NCBI GenBank assembly: GCA_963707665.1
Contig: CAVPQU010000009.1
Span: 62,001 to 126,000, forward strand
Length of the DNA stretch: 64,000 nucleotides
Origin: DATJCV01 sp963707665
Lineage (GTDB): Bacteria > Pseudomonadota > Gammaproteobacteria > Burkholderiales > Burkholderiaceae_D
Direction of reading: 5' to 3'
The position numbers and the translations under genes were made by a program. A model generated the notes under the pieces. That model saw only the letters and a program-made list of their open reading frames with translations, was not told the DNA's origin and made no database searches. The first letter of the stretch is position 1. Each line of letters starts with the position of its first letter. Positions 46,971-57,439 of this stretch are shown one piece after another.

Positions 46971-47611
46971 TCCGCATTGTGATTGCCGATGACCATACCA
47001 TCATGCGTGAAGGACTGAAGCGCATTCTCGACGAGGTCGAGGAAATCGAAGTGGTGGGCGAAGCGGTCAACGGTTTTGAAGCATTGGCGCAAGTGCGCAA
47101 AGGCGGCTTCGATGTGCTGCTGCTGGATTTATCGATGCCTGGGCGTAGCGGTGTCGATCTGATTCGCCAGATCAATGATGAAGCGCCCAAGCTGCCGATG
47201 TTGATCCTCACCATGCACGAGGAAGAGCAATATGCGGTGCGCAGCATCCGCGCCGGCGCACGCGGCTATCTGACCAAGGAAAGCGCTGGCACGCAATTGG
47301 TGGTCGCGATTCACAAAGTGGCTTCCGGCCGCCCCTACATCAGCGAGGAAGTCGCCGAGCAGTTGGCGATGGAATCGATGCCGGCGCACCAGGTGTTCCC
47401 GCACCAGCAGCTATCCGACCGGGAGTTTGAAGTCTTTACACAGTTGGTTGGCGGAAAATCGATCTCCGAGATTGCGCTCCAACTTCATTTGAGTGTCAAA
47501 ACGGTCAGCACCCATAAATCGCGCATTCTGCAAAAAATGGGGGTGCCATCACTGGCGCAACTGGTGCAGTACGCGATTGCCCACCGCCTGCTCGGCCCTC
47601 TGAAAAGCTGA
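46967..47611 (+). CDS. LuxR/NarL-family response regulator
   Basis: 214 residues. Receiver domain 1-120: IVIADDHTIMREGLKRIL, phospho-acceptor Asp in VLLLDLSMPGRSG, conserved Thr and Lys in ILTMHEE and YLTKESAG. GerE-type helix-turn-helix 145-210: LSDREFEVFTQLVGGKSISE, then HLSVKTVSTHKSRILQKMG. It overlaps the kinase by ATGA, so they form a coupled two-component pair. Since the kinase lacks its phospho-histidine, the source of phosphate for this intact receiver is in question. Confidence 0.92.
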   Translation: MIRIVIADDHTIMREGLKRILDEVEEIEVVGEAVNGFEALAQVRKGGFDVLLLDLSMPGRSGVDLIRQINDEAPKLPMLILTMHEEEQYAVRSIRAGARGYLTKESAGTQLVVAIHKVASGRPYISEEVAEQLAMESMPAHQVFPHQQLSDREFEVFTQLVGGKSISEIALQLHLSVKTVSTHKSRILQKMGVPSLAQLVQYAIAHRLLGPLKS

Positions 47612-47931
47612 CTTCCCCACTCCCGGAAATTGCTGGACAGACTCTGCTTATCAGCGGATTCCTACATCCATGCGGTATTTTCCGACAGTCACATTCAGTG
47701 CCCGCTTATTGTGATGGCTTAATACTATTGCAATAATACCAACCCAGATCGACAGTACGGCGCGCACCGATCAAGACATAAAAACCTTTGCGCGACCATC
47801 ACGGTCGATCCGGAACAAGTACCTGAGTCTCGATCGGAGCAAAGGTCACAACAACGTACAAGCGACCGTACACCAGTTGCAGGGAAGGTTTTTGACCCCG
47901 GCAGCCCACTATCTTGAAACAGGAGATCAAT
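47612..47931. other. Intergenic region upstream of the Crp/Fnr-type gene
   Basis: 320 bp, moderately AT-rich. TTGTGATGG and TTGCAATAA near 47707-47737 are reminiscent of Crp/Fnr half-sites but do not form a clear dyad. No RNA gene is seen. Confidence 0.3.
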
Positions 47932-48801
47932 ATGTTGTCCACGCAAACGTCTGAATCGAAGATCACCCCACTCGCCTCGCAGCACGTCTCGCCTATGGAT
48001 GCCGGATGGCAACGACAAGGAAAATTATGGTCGAGCCTGAAGGAAGTGTGTGAACTATTGCGCATCGCCGCCACGTGCCCGATCACCGATGACGAACGGC
48101 TGTTTCAGCACGTGCAGTTCAAAACTGGGCAACGGGTGCATACCATTGGTCAGCCATTCGATACGCTCTACATCGTCTATTCCGGCTTCCTGAAAACCGT
48201 TCTGATCGACGAATACGGTAACGAGCAAGTACTCAGCTTCCCGATGCGCGGCGACCTGCTCGGAGTCGACGCCATCCATACCCGGCACCATGCCTCAGAA
48301 GCGGTGGCGCTGTCCAACTGCGACCTGATCATTTTGCCGTTCAAGAGACTAACTGCGCTCGGCCGCGTGCATGCGGATCTGGAGCCGGCAATGTACGGCG
48401 TCATGAGCCGCGAACTGGTGCGCGAACAGGCGATGGTCAGTATGCTGGGCGCGCTGAGCGCCGAAGCCCGGGTGGCACGCTTCCTGGTGTCACTCTCCGA
48501 GCGTTTCGCCGACATGGGCTACTCCAGCAAGTTTTTCAATTTGCGCATGACGCGCCACGAGATCGGCAGTTATCTCGGCTTAACCCTGGAAACGGTCAGC
48601 CGCACCTTGTCCGCTTTCAACGAAATCGGCTTGATCAACGTCGATCAGCGTTCCATTGCAATCAATGATGCCGATGCGCTCAAATGTCTGCGCCGCCTGC
48701 CTCCCTCCAGTTCGCGCGCCAAGCAGATTGCCTCCAGAAAATTGAAACAGGCTGCACGCAAGACCAGCGTCGACAATGGCTGGGTTCCTCTTCCGATCTG
48801 A
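47932..48801 (+). CDS. Crp/Fnr-family transcriptional regulator
   Basis: 289 residues from the ATG at 47932, which has AGGAGA seven bases upstream. A cyclic-nucleotide-binding-type beta barrel covers residues about 50-165 (FKTGQRVHTIGQPFDTLYIV, YSGFLKTVLIDEYGNEQVLS). A Crp-type helix-turn-helix lies at about 200-260 (NLRMTRHEIGSYLGLTLETV, SRTLSAFNEIGLI), with the Fnr-like E-x2-S-R DNA contacts. The N terminus has only two Cys (CELLRIAATC) and not the cluster-binding pattern of FNR, so it is probably not an iron-sulfur oxygen sensor. A basic C-terminal tail of 30 residues is unusual. Confidence 0.85.
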   Translation: MLSTQTSESKITPLASQHVSPMDAGWQRQGKLWSSLKEVCELLRIAATCPITDDERLFQHVQFKTGQRVHTIGQPFDTLYIVYSGFLKTVLIDEYGNEQVLSFPMRGDLLGVDAIHTRHHASEAVALSNCDLIILPFKRLTALGRVHADLEPAMYGVMSRELVREQAMVSMLGALSAEARVARFLVSLSERFADMGYSSKFFNLRMTRHEIGSYLGLTLETVSRTLSAFNEIGLINVDQRSIAINDADALKCLRRLPPSSSRAKQIASRKLKQAARKTSVDNGWVPLPI

Positions 48802-49054
48802 TGTCGCTAGCCACGGCGCGGGTACGGCTGCCGACAAAATGACAAACGACAGCCAATCCCGCCCATGCTGAACTAGCGCAGCCGCAATATGTCTACTTGC
48901 TACGAGGTACAGTATTTCCCTCCAGTTCGGTACGGCAAGGCCCATTGGAGCATGCTTGCATCGGAGTGCGACGTGGCGTTTTTGCCCGAAGCCTTTTTAG
49001 CCAACGCCATTGCGGATGTAGTCGACATGAGGCAAATCATGTCGATTTGTGTAA

Positions 49055-49585
49055 ATGCAACCAAAAATTTATATTTCCTTTTTCCCCGAAAATTTGGGGG
49101 TGGTTTCGGCGCTTTTTTATGTCGAAGCGGAGGCTGACATTTTTGGCTGGTACGGCACCAGTAACAGCCGTCGGTTTTACGCAGCTTTCTTCATGGCGGA
49201 AAATTTTTACGCAAAACGTGCCACGGTCTTGCACCGCAGCCTGTATGGCGATGTGTACGGGCCATGGACTGCGGATTACCCGCCCGCCCGCGGCCGTAGC
49301 CGTTGCCCGCTGCCCGAAACCATACGTCACGAATTGGAGCGGATTCAGTTCGAGTTCATTTCCGAATGGCTGTTCTTCAAGACTGATCCTGCCATCGATG
49401 CGGAACTGGCGGCCTATCAGTGCCACAGTCTTCCGGTCAACACGCTCAACATCAAATTCAAGCGCTTGCGGCGCTTGAACCAGCGGAACGGTGCCTGGAG
49501 CTACTCAACCGCCGGCACCGACCTCAACGTGCTGGAGTTCCTGCAAAAATACCTGCGCTTTCATCCACGTGGCATGACCGGCTGA
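49055..49585 (+). CDS. Hypothetical protein, 176 residues
   Basis: The open frame starts MQPKIYISFFPENLGVVSAL. It is rich in aromatic residues (DIFGWYGTSNSRRFYAAFFM, ISEWLFFKTD) and ends with a basic helix-like part (NIKFKRLRRLNQRN) and LNVLEFLQKYLRFHPRG. Codon use in the 3' two-thirds is GC-rich at third positions as in neighbouring genes. No signal peptide and no ribosome site. I do not recognise it. Two overlapping frames on the same strand are weaker. Confidence 0.5.
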   Translation: MQPKIYISFFPENLGVVSALFYVEAEADIFGWYGTSNSRRFYAAFFMAENFYAKRATVLHRSLYGDVYGPWTADYPPARGRSRCPLPETIRHELERIQFEFISEWLFFKTDPAIDAELAAYQCHSLPVNTLNIKFKRLRRLNQRNGAWSYSTAGTDLNVLEFLQKYLRFHPRGMTG

Positions 49586-49667
49586 AATGCCGAAGATGTT
49601 ACGGCGCACGTCATCAACCAAGCATTTTCCGTTCTCGCTTCGCGTATTCCGACTTCGCCATTTCCAC

Positions 49668-49727
49668 ATACTCCATGTATTGCAGTCATTTATCGCTCAT
49701 AAATTAACACTATTTTATACATACTCC
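49668..49727 (-). repeat. 60-bp GGAGTAT-paired interspersed element, copy 8 (both boxes exact)
   Basis: On the minus strand GGAGTAT is at both ends (ATACTCC at 49668-49674 and 49721-49727 on the plus strand), GTAT cores 53 bp apart, core AATTTATGAGCG. It lies 80 bp upstream of the Met-gamma-lyase-like gene. Confidence 0.7.
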
Positions 49728-49808
49728 ATACAAGCTATAAAAGCTACAATATCTGACACTCGTTCGCACCTGACCCGCTCCTCTCACGCATAACAAGAAA
49801 CCGTCACC

Positions 49809-50987
49809 ATGAGTCACTCCAGGAATTTGCGCACACTGACCGTTCACGCCGGCCAGCACCCCGATCCGCAATACGGCTGCCTGGCGGCACCCATTTATCA
49901 AACCTCGACCTTTGCCTACGGCTCGTTCGAGCGCGGCGCGCAAATTTTTGCCGGTGAAACGCCAGGTTATGTGTATAGCCGCATGGCCAATCCGACCGTC
50001 GTGATGCTGGAACGCAAGATCGCTGCACTTGAGCAGGCCGAAGCCGCCATCGCCTTTTCCAGCGGCACGGGCGCCATCAGCTCCTTGCTGTTGGCATGGC
50101 TGAACCCTGGTGATGAAATTCTGTTCGTCGGCCCGCTCTACGGCGGCACCGAGGCGCAACTGCGCGACCTGCTGCCTCGCTTCGGCATTCGTGCGGTCGA
50201 AGTCGCCAGCGCCGACGCGCTGCCTGCGGCCATCACTTCGCATAGCCGGATGATTTATGTGGAAACGCCGATGAACCCGACCCTCGGCATCGTCGACCTG
50301 GCACAAATCGCCACCATCGCGCGCGAGCATCGCCTGCTCAGCGTCGCCGATAACACCTTCGCCACGCCGATCCTGACGCAGCCGCTTGCGCTGGGCATTG
50401 ACCTGTCGCTGCACTCGGCCACCAAGTACATCGGCGGCCACGGCGACGCCACCGGCGGCATCATTGCCGGCGCCTGCCGCCACCTGGACCCGATTCGCCA
50501 CGTCGGCATGAAACAGATCGGTGCCTGCATGAGTCCACAGGACGCCTACCTGTTTATCCGTGGCGCCAAGACCCTGGCATTGCGGGTCGAACAATCCTCG
50601 GAAAACGCGCTGCAATTGGCACATTTCCTGCAGCGTCGGCCGGAAATTGCCCGCGTGTATTATCCCGGCCTGCCAGAGCATCCGAACCATGCGGTGGCGG
50701 CGCGCCAGATGCGCGCCTTCGGCGGCATCCTGTCCTGTGACATGGCGGGCGGCCTGGCTGCGGCGCGCACGCTGCTGGATGCCTTGCAGTTGATCACCCA
50801 GGCGGTATCGATTGGCGACACCGATTCCCTTGCCTGCCATCCGGCCAGTACCACCCATCGCGGCATTGCGCCGGCAATCAGGCAACGCCAGGGCGTCACT
50901 GAGGGCATGATCCGCTTCAGCATCGGCATCGAAGACGTCGTCGATCTGCAAGAAGACATGGCTCGGGGGCTGGCCATGATCGACTGA
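49809..50987 (+). CDS. Cys/Met-metabolism PLP enzyme, methionine gamma-lyase-like
   Basis: 392 residues. TLTVHAGQHPDPQYGCLAAPI, YQTSTFAYGSFERGAQIFAG, YSRMANPTVVMLERKIAALE, SSGTGAISSLLLAWLNPGD, DNTFATPILTQPLALGIDLS and the PLP-lysine segment HSATKYIGGHGDATGG place it in the trans-sulfuration family nearest methionine gamma-lyase. At the position where characterised Met gamma-lyases carry their specificity Cys (YGCT) this protein has YGGT, so cystathionine gamma-synthase, gamma-lyase or O-acyl-homoserine sulfhydrylase activity cannot be excluded. Single gene; element copy 8 lies 81 bp before the start. Confidence 0.82.
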   Translation: MSHSRNLRTLTVHAGQHPDPQYGCLAAPIYQTSTFAYGSFERGAQIFAGETPGYVYSRMANPTVVMLERKIAALEQAEAAIAFSSGTGAISSLLLAWLNPGDEILFVGPLYGGTEAQLRDLLPRFGIRAVEVASADALPAAITSHSRMIYVETPMNPTLGIVDLAQIATIAREHRLLSVADNTFATPILTQPLALGIDLSLHSATKYIGGHGDATGGIIAGACRHLDPIRHVGMKQIGACMSPQDAYLFIRGAKTLALRVEQSSENALQLAHFLQRRPEIARVYYPGLPEHPNHAVAARQMRAFGGILSCDMAGGLAAARTLLDALQLITQAVSIGDTDSLACHPASTTHRGIAPAIRQRQGVTEGMIRFSIGIEDVVDLQEDMARGLAMID

Positions 50988-51343
50988 AACAGCCATTCCT
51001 GCGGCGGCGCCGATCAGGCTTCCTGCCGGCGCTGGGCGGCGCGTCTCAATATCACGAAAAGCCCGCCCGGGCTAGCTTTTGTTGCGCCGCAATGATACAA
51101 TCTTATGTTGTCCAACCGGCCGTAAAACAAGCGCTGGAGATGATCTCCGATCAACTTCGTGCCGAATCCGGCGGCTGTGCGGCAAATCACCTCCTGTTTG
51201 CGTACCGCGCCGTCAATTGGCCGAACCAAGTCAGTGCTGACAATACCGCAAGACAACAACCGCTGGGCCAATCGGTCCGGGCGGAGCTTGTATGTGCTGT
51301 CGCTGCCACGAATTCTTCATTCTCGATCCAGGAAAGGGCACCC
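50988..51343. other. Region between the PLP-enzyme gene and rpoD-type gene
   Basis: 356 bp. The sigma-factor frame stays open upstream to 51092, but those 84 codons do not look like sigma region 1. CGGGCGGGCTTTTCGTG on the minus strand (near 51055-51070) could form a weak hairpin. Presumably holds the sigma gene promoter. Confidence 0.3.
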
Positions 51344-53584
51344 ATGTCCAATGTCAAACCACAAACCAGTCGCAACTCATCGGCCACCAAAGCCGAGGCG
51401 CAAGTGACGGCCGTCAGGGTAGACAACATTCCTGAGGTAACACGCATTACCGACGCCGTCATTCTGGCTGGAATAGACACATCAGGATACGCCATGCCGG
51501 GTACCAAGGTACCCGGTCGCCGTGGCCGCCGCCCCACCGAATTCCAGCCGGAAGACGACGAAGTCACCGCATTGAATGCGATCGAGCGCGCGGAGCTGAA
51601 GGCCGTCAGGAACCGCAAGAACGCGGCGGCACAGCCAGCGGCGTCGGCCAACGGCCTGTCCGAAGAGGATTTGCACGAACAGCGCCGCCAGCAGATTGCC
51701 ACGCTGATGCTGGCCGCGCGCGACCGCGGCTTCCTGACGCACGCCGAAATCAGCGACCATCTGGCAGAAAATGCCACTGAGCCGGATGATCTCGAGCGCC
51801 TGACCGCGGCATTGAACGACATCGGCATCGCCATCTACGAACGTGCGCCCGACAACGACTCGCTGCTATCCGGCAGCGGCGGCAACAACACGGTCCACAA
51901 TACCTCCGACGACGTGGTCGAGGCCGCCGCCGAAGCCGTGCTGGCGACCACCTCGGCCGATTTTGGCCGCTCGACCGACCCGGTACGCCTGTACATGCGG
52001 GAAATGGGAGTGTCGCCGTTGCTGACACGGGAAGGCGAAGTCGAGATTGCCAAACGCATCGAGGCCGGGCAAAACGACATGATGGAGGCGATTTGCGCCT
52101 GCCCGGCGACCATCGCCGAGATCATCGACAGCGCTGCCAAGATCGCCCGTGGCGAAATGAAGATCGGCGACCTGGTCGATGCGCTGCATGATCTGCCGGA
52201 ACCGGAAGCGCCTGCTGCCGCCCTGTTGGCGGCCAGTCGCGCCGCCGAAGCCAAGGCCAAAACGAGGGATGCCGACGACGACGAGGAAGCGGACGAAGAA
52301 GAGATCGATGTCGACGACGAAAGCGACAGCGAAACCGTCGCCGCCGACCAGTCCGCCGCCTATGCCGAGCAATTGCAGACCATGGCGCTGCAAAAATTCC
52401 GGCGCATGGCGGTGCACTTCGACAAGATGGGCAAGGCCTACGAAGCCCACGGCTACCAGTCGGCGCCGTATATGGCTGCGCATCAGGCGGTGGTCAAGGA
52501 ACTGATGGGCATCCGCTTTACCGCGAAAGCCATCGAAAGCCTGTGCGACACCGTGCGCAACCAGGTCGAATCGGTGCGCGCGATCGAACGCCAGATTCTC
52601 GATATCGCCGTGAACGGCTGCCGCATGCCGCGCGAACGCTTCATCCAGACCTTTCCGGGCAACGAAACCAATCTCGACTGGGTGGACGCAGAAATTGCCT
52701 GCAAGCGCAGCGACAGCCTGGCGCTGGAGCGCCACGCGCCCGCCATCAAGGATGCGCAAAGCCAGTTGATCGCGCTGCAGGAAACCATCGCCCTCTCGCT
52801 GCCGGATCTGCGCGCCATCAACCGGCAGATGGTGGCCGGCGAAGCGCGGGCGCGGCGCGCCAAGCACGACATGACCAAGGCCAACCTGCGCCTGGTGATC
52901 TCGATTGCCAAGAAATATGTCAACCGCGGTCTGCAATTCCTGGACCTGATCCAGGAAGGCAACATCGGCCTGATGAAAGCAGTGGACAAGTTCGAATACC
53001 GGCGCGGCTTCAAGTTCTCGACCTATGCGACCTGGTGGATCCGGCAAGCGATTACGCGCGCCATCGCCGACCTTGGCCGCACGATCCGCGTGCCGGTGCA
53101 CATGATCGAATCGATCAACAAGCTGAACCGCATCTCGCGCGAAATCCTGCAGCAAACCGGCGCTGATCCGGACATGGCGACGCTGGCCGCACGGATGGAA
53201 ATGCCGGAAAACAAGGTGAAGGCGATCATGAAAGTGGCGCGCGAACCGATTTCCATGGAAACGCCGGTGGGTGAAGACGGCGACATGTCGCTCGGCGACC
53301 TGATCCAGGACGGTGATGCCGTCGGGCCGGACGAAGCCGCCGTGCAATCGGCCATGCGCAACGTGATCAAGGAATTGCTGGATTCGCTGACGCCACGCGA
53401 AGCCAAGATTATCCGCATGCGCTTCGGCATGGATACCTCCACCGAACAAACGCTGGAAGAAGTCGGCAACCAGTTTGACGTCACCCGCGAACGGATTCGC
53501 CAGATCGAAGCCAAGGCGCTGCGCAAGCTGCGCCACCCATCGCGCTCCGAGCGGCTGGAAGATTTCCGCCAAGCCAGGGCCTAG
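51344..53584 (+). CDS. rpoD: RpoD-type primary-class sigma factor (sigma-70)
   Basis: 746 residues from the ATG at 51344 (AAAGGG upstream). Region 1.1 is at about 105-165 (LMLAARDRGFLTHAEISDHL). Region 1.2 contains DPVRLYMREMGVSPLLTREGE, then a non-conserved acidic insert (DADDDEEADEEEIDVDDES). Regions 2 and 3 include LRLVISIAKKYVNRGLQFLD, LIQEGNIGLMKAVDKFEYRR and FSTYATWWIRQAITRAIADL; region 4.2 is LEEVGNQFDVTRERIRQIEA. It directs RNA polymerase to housekeeping-type promoters. It is not next to dnaG, the usual neighbour, and region 3-4 wording (GDMSLGDLIQDGDAV) differs from typical Burkholderiales RpoD, so it may be a second, paralogous copy. Confidence 0.9.
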   Translation: MSNVKPQTSRNSSATKAEAQVTAVRVDNIPEVTRITDAVILAGIDTSGYAMPGTKVPGRRGRRPTEFQPEDDEVTALNAIERAELKAVRNRKNAAAQPAASANGLSEEDLHEQRRQQIATLMLAARDRGFLTHAEISDHLAENATEPDDLERLTAALNDIGIAIYERAPDNDSLLSGSGGNNTVHNTSDDVVEAAAEAVLATTSADFGRSTDPVRLYMREMGVSPLLTREGEVEIAKRIEAGQNDMMEAICACPATIAEIIDSAAKIARGEMKIGDLVDALHDLPEPEAPAAALLAASRAAEAKAKTRDADDDEEADEEEIDVDDESDSETVAADQSAAYAEQLQTMALQKFRRMAVHFDKMGKAYEAHGYQSAPYMAAHQAVVKELMGIRFTAKAIESLCDTVRNQVESVRAIERQILDIAVNGCRMPRERFIQTFPGNETNLDWVDAEIACKRSDSLALERHAPAIKDAQSQLIALQETIALSLPDLRAINRQMVAGEARARRAKHDMTKANLRLVISIAKKYVNRGLQFLDLIQEGNIGLMKAVDKFEYRRGFKFSTYATWWIRQAITRAIADLGRTIRVPVHMIESINKLNRISREILQQTGADPDMATLAARMEMPENKVKAIMKVAREPISMETPVGEDGDMSLGDLIQDGDAVGPDEAAVQSAMRNVIKELLDSLTPREAKIIRMRFGMDTSTEQTLEEVGNQFDVTRERIRQIEAKALRKLRHPSRSERLEDFRQARA

Positions 53585-53679
53585 CGCCCTGCTGCTCCAG
53601 ACCAGCTCGAACCCAGCTGCCAGTGGACGGCGACTCAGGAGTCGCCGCCGCTGGCGGCGCTTCGCCAGCCAGCGACCCC

Positions 53680-54435
53680 ATGCGCACCGCATCGACCGAC
53701 GCGCCCGAATTGCCGTCCGTGAGCGTTTCCGAACACGAGGGCGTGCTCTATCTGCATCTCGGCACCGAATGGATTCAGGGAGCGATGCGCCTCGCCAAGC
53801 CGGACGCGATCGAGATCGAGTATGTGCGCCAAATGATGATGTGGATGCTGTTCAATCAACAGCCGCGGCACATCGTCCAGCTCGGCCTGGGTACCGGCGC
53901 GCTGACCAAGTTCTGCTATCGCCACTTTCCCGAAGCGCGCGTCACGGCAATCGAGCTCAATCCCGCCGTGATCGCGATCTGCCGCTCGACATTTGCCCTA
54001 CCGCCGAACGACGCCCGCCTCAGCGTGATCGAGATGGATGCGCTCGACTATGTGCTGGACCCGGCCCACCACGGCAGCATCGACGTGCTGCAAGTGGACC
54101 TGTATGACGCCGATGCGCGTGGCCCGGTGCTGGACACCCCCGAGTTTTATCAAGCCTGCGCCAATTGCCTGACAGCGAACGGCATGCTGACCGTGAACCT
54201 GTTCGGCGACTTCGTGAACTACGAAAAAAACCTGTGGGCGATGGAACAGGCATTCGATGCTGTCGCCTGGCTGCCGGTGGTCCACGACGCCAACGTCGTC
54301 GCCATTGCCTTCAAACGCTCCCCCGAAATCGAGTTCGACATGCTGTACCAGCGCGCCGCAAAGATCCGACTCACGATGAACTTGCCCGCGAAGTCCTGGG
54401 TGAATGGACTAAAGGCATGGATGCTGACCGATTAG
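53680..54435 (+). CDS. Spermidine synthase-like class I methyltransferase-fold protein
   Basis: 251 residues from the ATG at 53680 (a GTG at 53623 is in frame and would add 19 residues). EYVRQMMMWMLFNQQPRHIVQ, LGLGTGALTKFCYRHFPEARV, TAIELNPAVIAICRSTFAL and DVLQVDLYDADARGPVLDTPE follow the polyamine-synthase (SpeE) fold with the nucleotide-binding GxGxG and acidic GGD-equivalent positions replaced. Many such proteins are not true spermidine synthases. No partner speD is seen. It lies 95 bp after the sigma-factor gene. Confidence 0.8.
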   Translation: MRTASTDAPELPSVSVSEHEGVLYLHLGTEWIQGAMRLAKPDAIEIEYVRQMMMWMLFNQQPRHIVQLGLGTGALTKFCYRHFPEARVTAIELNPAVIAICRSTFALPPNDARLSVIEMDALDYVLDPAHHGSIDVLQVDLYDADARGPVLDTPEFYQACANCLTANGMLTVNLFGDFVNYEKNLWAMEQAFDAVAWLPVVHDANVVAIAFKRSPEIEFDMLYQRAAKIRLTMNLPAKSWVNGLKAWMLTD

Positions 54436-54459
54436 GCCAGCATTCTGCTCATTAAACAT

Positions 54460-54519
54460 GGGGTATGCTGAATAATCACATAAAACACGTGCGGAATTGA
54501 ACGCCTATACAAGGAGTAT
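54460..54519 (+). repeat. 60-bp GGAGTAT-paired interspersed element, copy 9
   Basis: GGGGTAT at 54460-54466 (preceded by AAACAT) and GGAGTAT at 54513-54519, GTAT cores 53 bp apart. The inner CGGAATTGAACGCC matches copy 1 at the same offset. It lies 24 bp after the spermidine-synthase-like gene. Confidence 0.7.
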
Positions 54520-54619
54520 ATAAGAGAACGCAGGCGTGCCGGTTCCGCCGAAAAGGCATTCAGCGGTTCTGCATTCAAGCGCTTCGAAGGCACAAATAAA
54601 AAAGCCTCGTAATCGACGG

Positions 54620-54970
54620 TTAAGTCAGTGCATCGAGTGCATCGTGAAAGGATTGCTTCTCAGCGTCCCGCTGCTGCCGCTCCCGAGCTTTCAACTTGGC
54701 GACCGTCAGCCCCGCCACTCCGAAGACCTGCTGAAGAGTCTCCGCAAGAAACTGCATCGTGCGTGGCATCATGTCGCGGTACACGCTGCACATCACGCTG
54801 GCTTCGCTGTCGTAGTAGACGCCCATTGCCGTTGAAGCTAATGCGCTGACACGCCGGACGAGCTGGTATCCGAAAGCAGCATCCGAGGCGCGAAGTCCTC
54901 CATCAAGTACATGGCGAGAATCACCTCGACCACCGGCCTTGCTTCTACCTGCCCGCCGATCTCGCCTCAC
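54620..54970 (-). pseudogene. Probable 3' remnant of an unrecognised gene
   Basis: A 116-codon frame whose last 75 codons look genuinely coding: STAMGVYYDSEASVMCSVYR, DMMPRTMQFLAETLQQVFGV and a charged end KLKARERQQRDAEKQSFHDA. Upstream, the coding-like text moves into another frame and meets stops (near 54975), so no intact start exists. I do not recognise the family. The rest of the 811-bp gap (54436-55246) contains element copy 9 and otherwise nothing I can name. Confidence 0.35.
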
Positions 54971-55246
54971 GCCTCACGCGCGTGCAGGTTATACGGAATG
55001 CCCGATCGATACTGCCGGATCGCCTCGCCACTTTACCCACAAGGTAGCCGTGTCCCTGCTTAGACAGCCAAAGGAACCATAAAGAAAATTTCCATCGCAT
55101 AAGTCTGCTGTTAACGCTTATTCATCTTCCAAAAAAGAACCTTTAGTCATTTCAAGGTACAAATTATCAATTCCCCAAATGGACCATTCACATCGTTCCT
55201 CGGCCAAATGGCGAGTAGCACCTCAACCGAAAATGCAAGGAATAAG

Positions 55247-55633
55247 ATGAACACGTTTAGCAAAACACTTGGTGCAACGATAAGTTTGGCGGTCATCGGC
55301 CTTGCTACACAATTGGCATTGGCACAAGAAGCCGTACCTCCCAAAACTGCTCCTGCTGGCGAGTCCAAGACAGCGAAAACGAAAACGCTGGAGGCTGGTG
55401 CAAAGACACTGCAAAGTAACGCTCCAGTACAAGGTTTCGACATCTATCTGGTCGGTTTTCATCCAATGAAAGAGCATCCTGAACTGCAAATGGAAGCGCA
55501 TCATTACTGCCATCAGGTCAATCAGGATTTCGCACAGTGTGTATTGTTTGACAGCAATACGAAGAACGCCAATATGAATGGCGTGGAATACATCATTTCA
55601 GAAAAGCTGTTTGAATCCCTGTCCGAAGCGTGA
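55247..55633 (+). CDS. DUF1264 (OBAP-like) secreted protein, C-terminally truncated
   Basis: 128 residues. AAGGAAT precedes the ATG. The signal peptide MNTFSKTLGATISLAVIGLA ends in ALA-Q. After a Lys/Thr/Ala linker, the mature part GFDIYLVGFHPMKEHPELQM, EAHHYCHQVNQDFAQCVLFD and GVEYIISEKLFESL is the first half of DUF1264, a family related to plant oil-body-associated proteins. Family members normally continue for about 80-100 further residues (a W-H-rich part); here the frame stops at SLSEA and ten bases later a duplicated tRNA-Ser 3' end begins. The gene therefore looks cut at this junction. Confidence 0.7.
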   Translation: MNTFSKTLGATISLAVIGLATQLALAQEAVPPKTAPAGESKTAKTKTLEAGAKTLQSNAPVQGFDIYLVGFHPMKEHPELQMEAHHYCHQVNQDFAQCVLFDSNTKNANMNGVEYIISEKLFESLSEA

Positions 55634-55643
55634 GTGCTTTTTA

Positions 55644-55665
55644 CTGGCGGAGAGGGTGGGATTCG
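55644..55665. repeat. 22-bp direct repeat of the tRNA-Ser 3' end (att-like)
   Basis: The sequence from CTGGCGGAGAGGG to GGGATTCG here is identical to 55791-55812, which is the T-arm/acceptor end and CCA of the tRNA-Ser gene, 147 bp away. Duplication of a tRNA 3' end is the usual footprint of site-specific integration. The 125 bp between the copies contain two GC hairpins (GCCATCGC...GCGATGGC and GCAGGCCGAA...TTCGGCCTGC) and the tRNA terminator but no integrase. Confidence 0.65.
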
Positions 55666-55758
55666 CCTACATCCCGCAGGCCGCGCCATCGCTGGCAGGC
55701 GATGGCCTTCGAATCCCACGCGCAGGCCGAACTTTCGGCCTGCTCCTCTCGCCCAAAT

Positions 55759-55786
55759 AAAAAAGCCCGCTTGCGCGGGCGTTTTG
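55759..55786 (-). terminator. Terminator of tRNA-Ser
   Basis: On the minus strand GCCCGC-GCAA-GCGGGC is followed by TTTTTT, six bases beyond the tRNA 3' end region; the plus-strand tail (GTTTTG) is weaker. Confidence 0.75.
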
Positions 55787-55789
55787 TCT

Positions 55790-55882
<93 letters not shown>

Positions 55883-56002
55883 GTGCTTCGGTCGCTTTGC
55901 AGTGCCTGCGCTGCAAAGCGCAAGATTATAGCAGCAGCACGAAGAATCCGAAAGCATTAGTGCGGCAACAGTATTGCGCTGCCGATTTCGCAGATCACGG
56001 CA

Positions 56003-57314
<1,312 letters not shown>

Positions 57315-57439
57315 GGAAAATGCGGTGCGTTGATGGGGAAGGCGCCATTGTATCAAGGCGCTCCGGCGCGCGAATGGCGTGAAGTTGACCAGGATAAACA
57401 CGCCTCCGATAATGCGCCATCCACTCTGGGAGCGACCTC

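Noticed and set aside
47700..47740. Fnr/Crp box upstream of the Crp/Fnr-type gene
   Set aside because: Half-site-like TTGTGAT and TTGCAAT are present, but spacing and symmetry do not make a proper dyad.
51092..51343. 84-codon upstream extension of the sigma factor
   Set aside because: Open by chance; composition and content do not match sigma region 1, and the ATG at 51344 has a good ribosome site.
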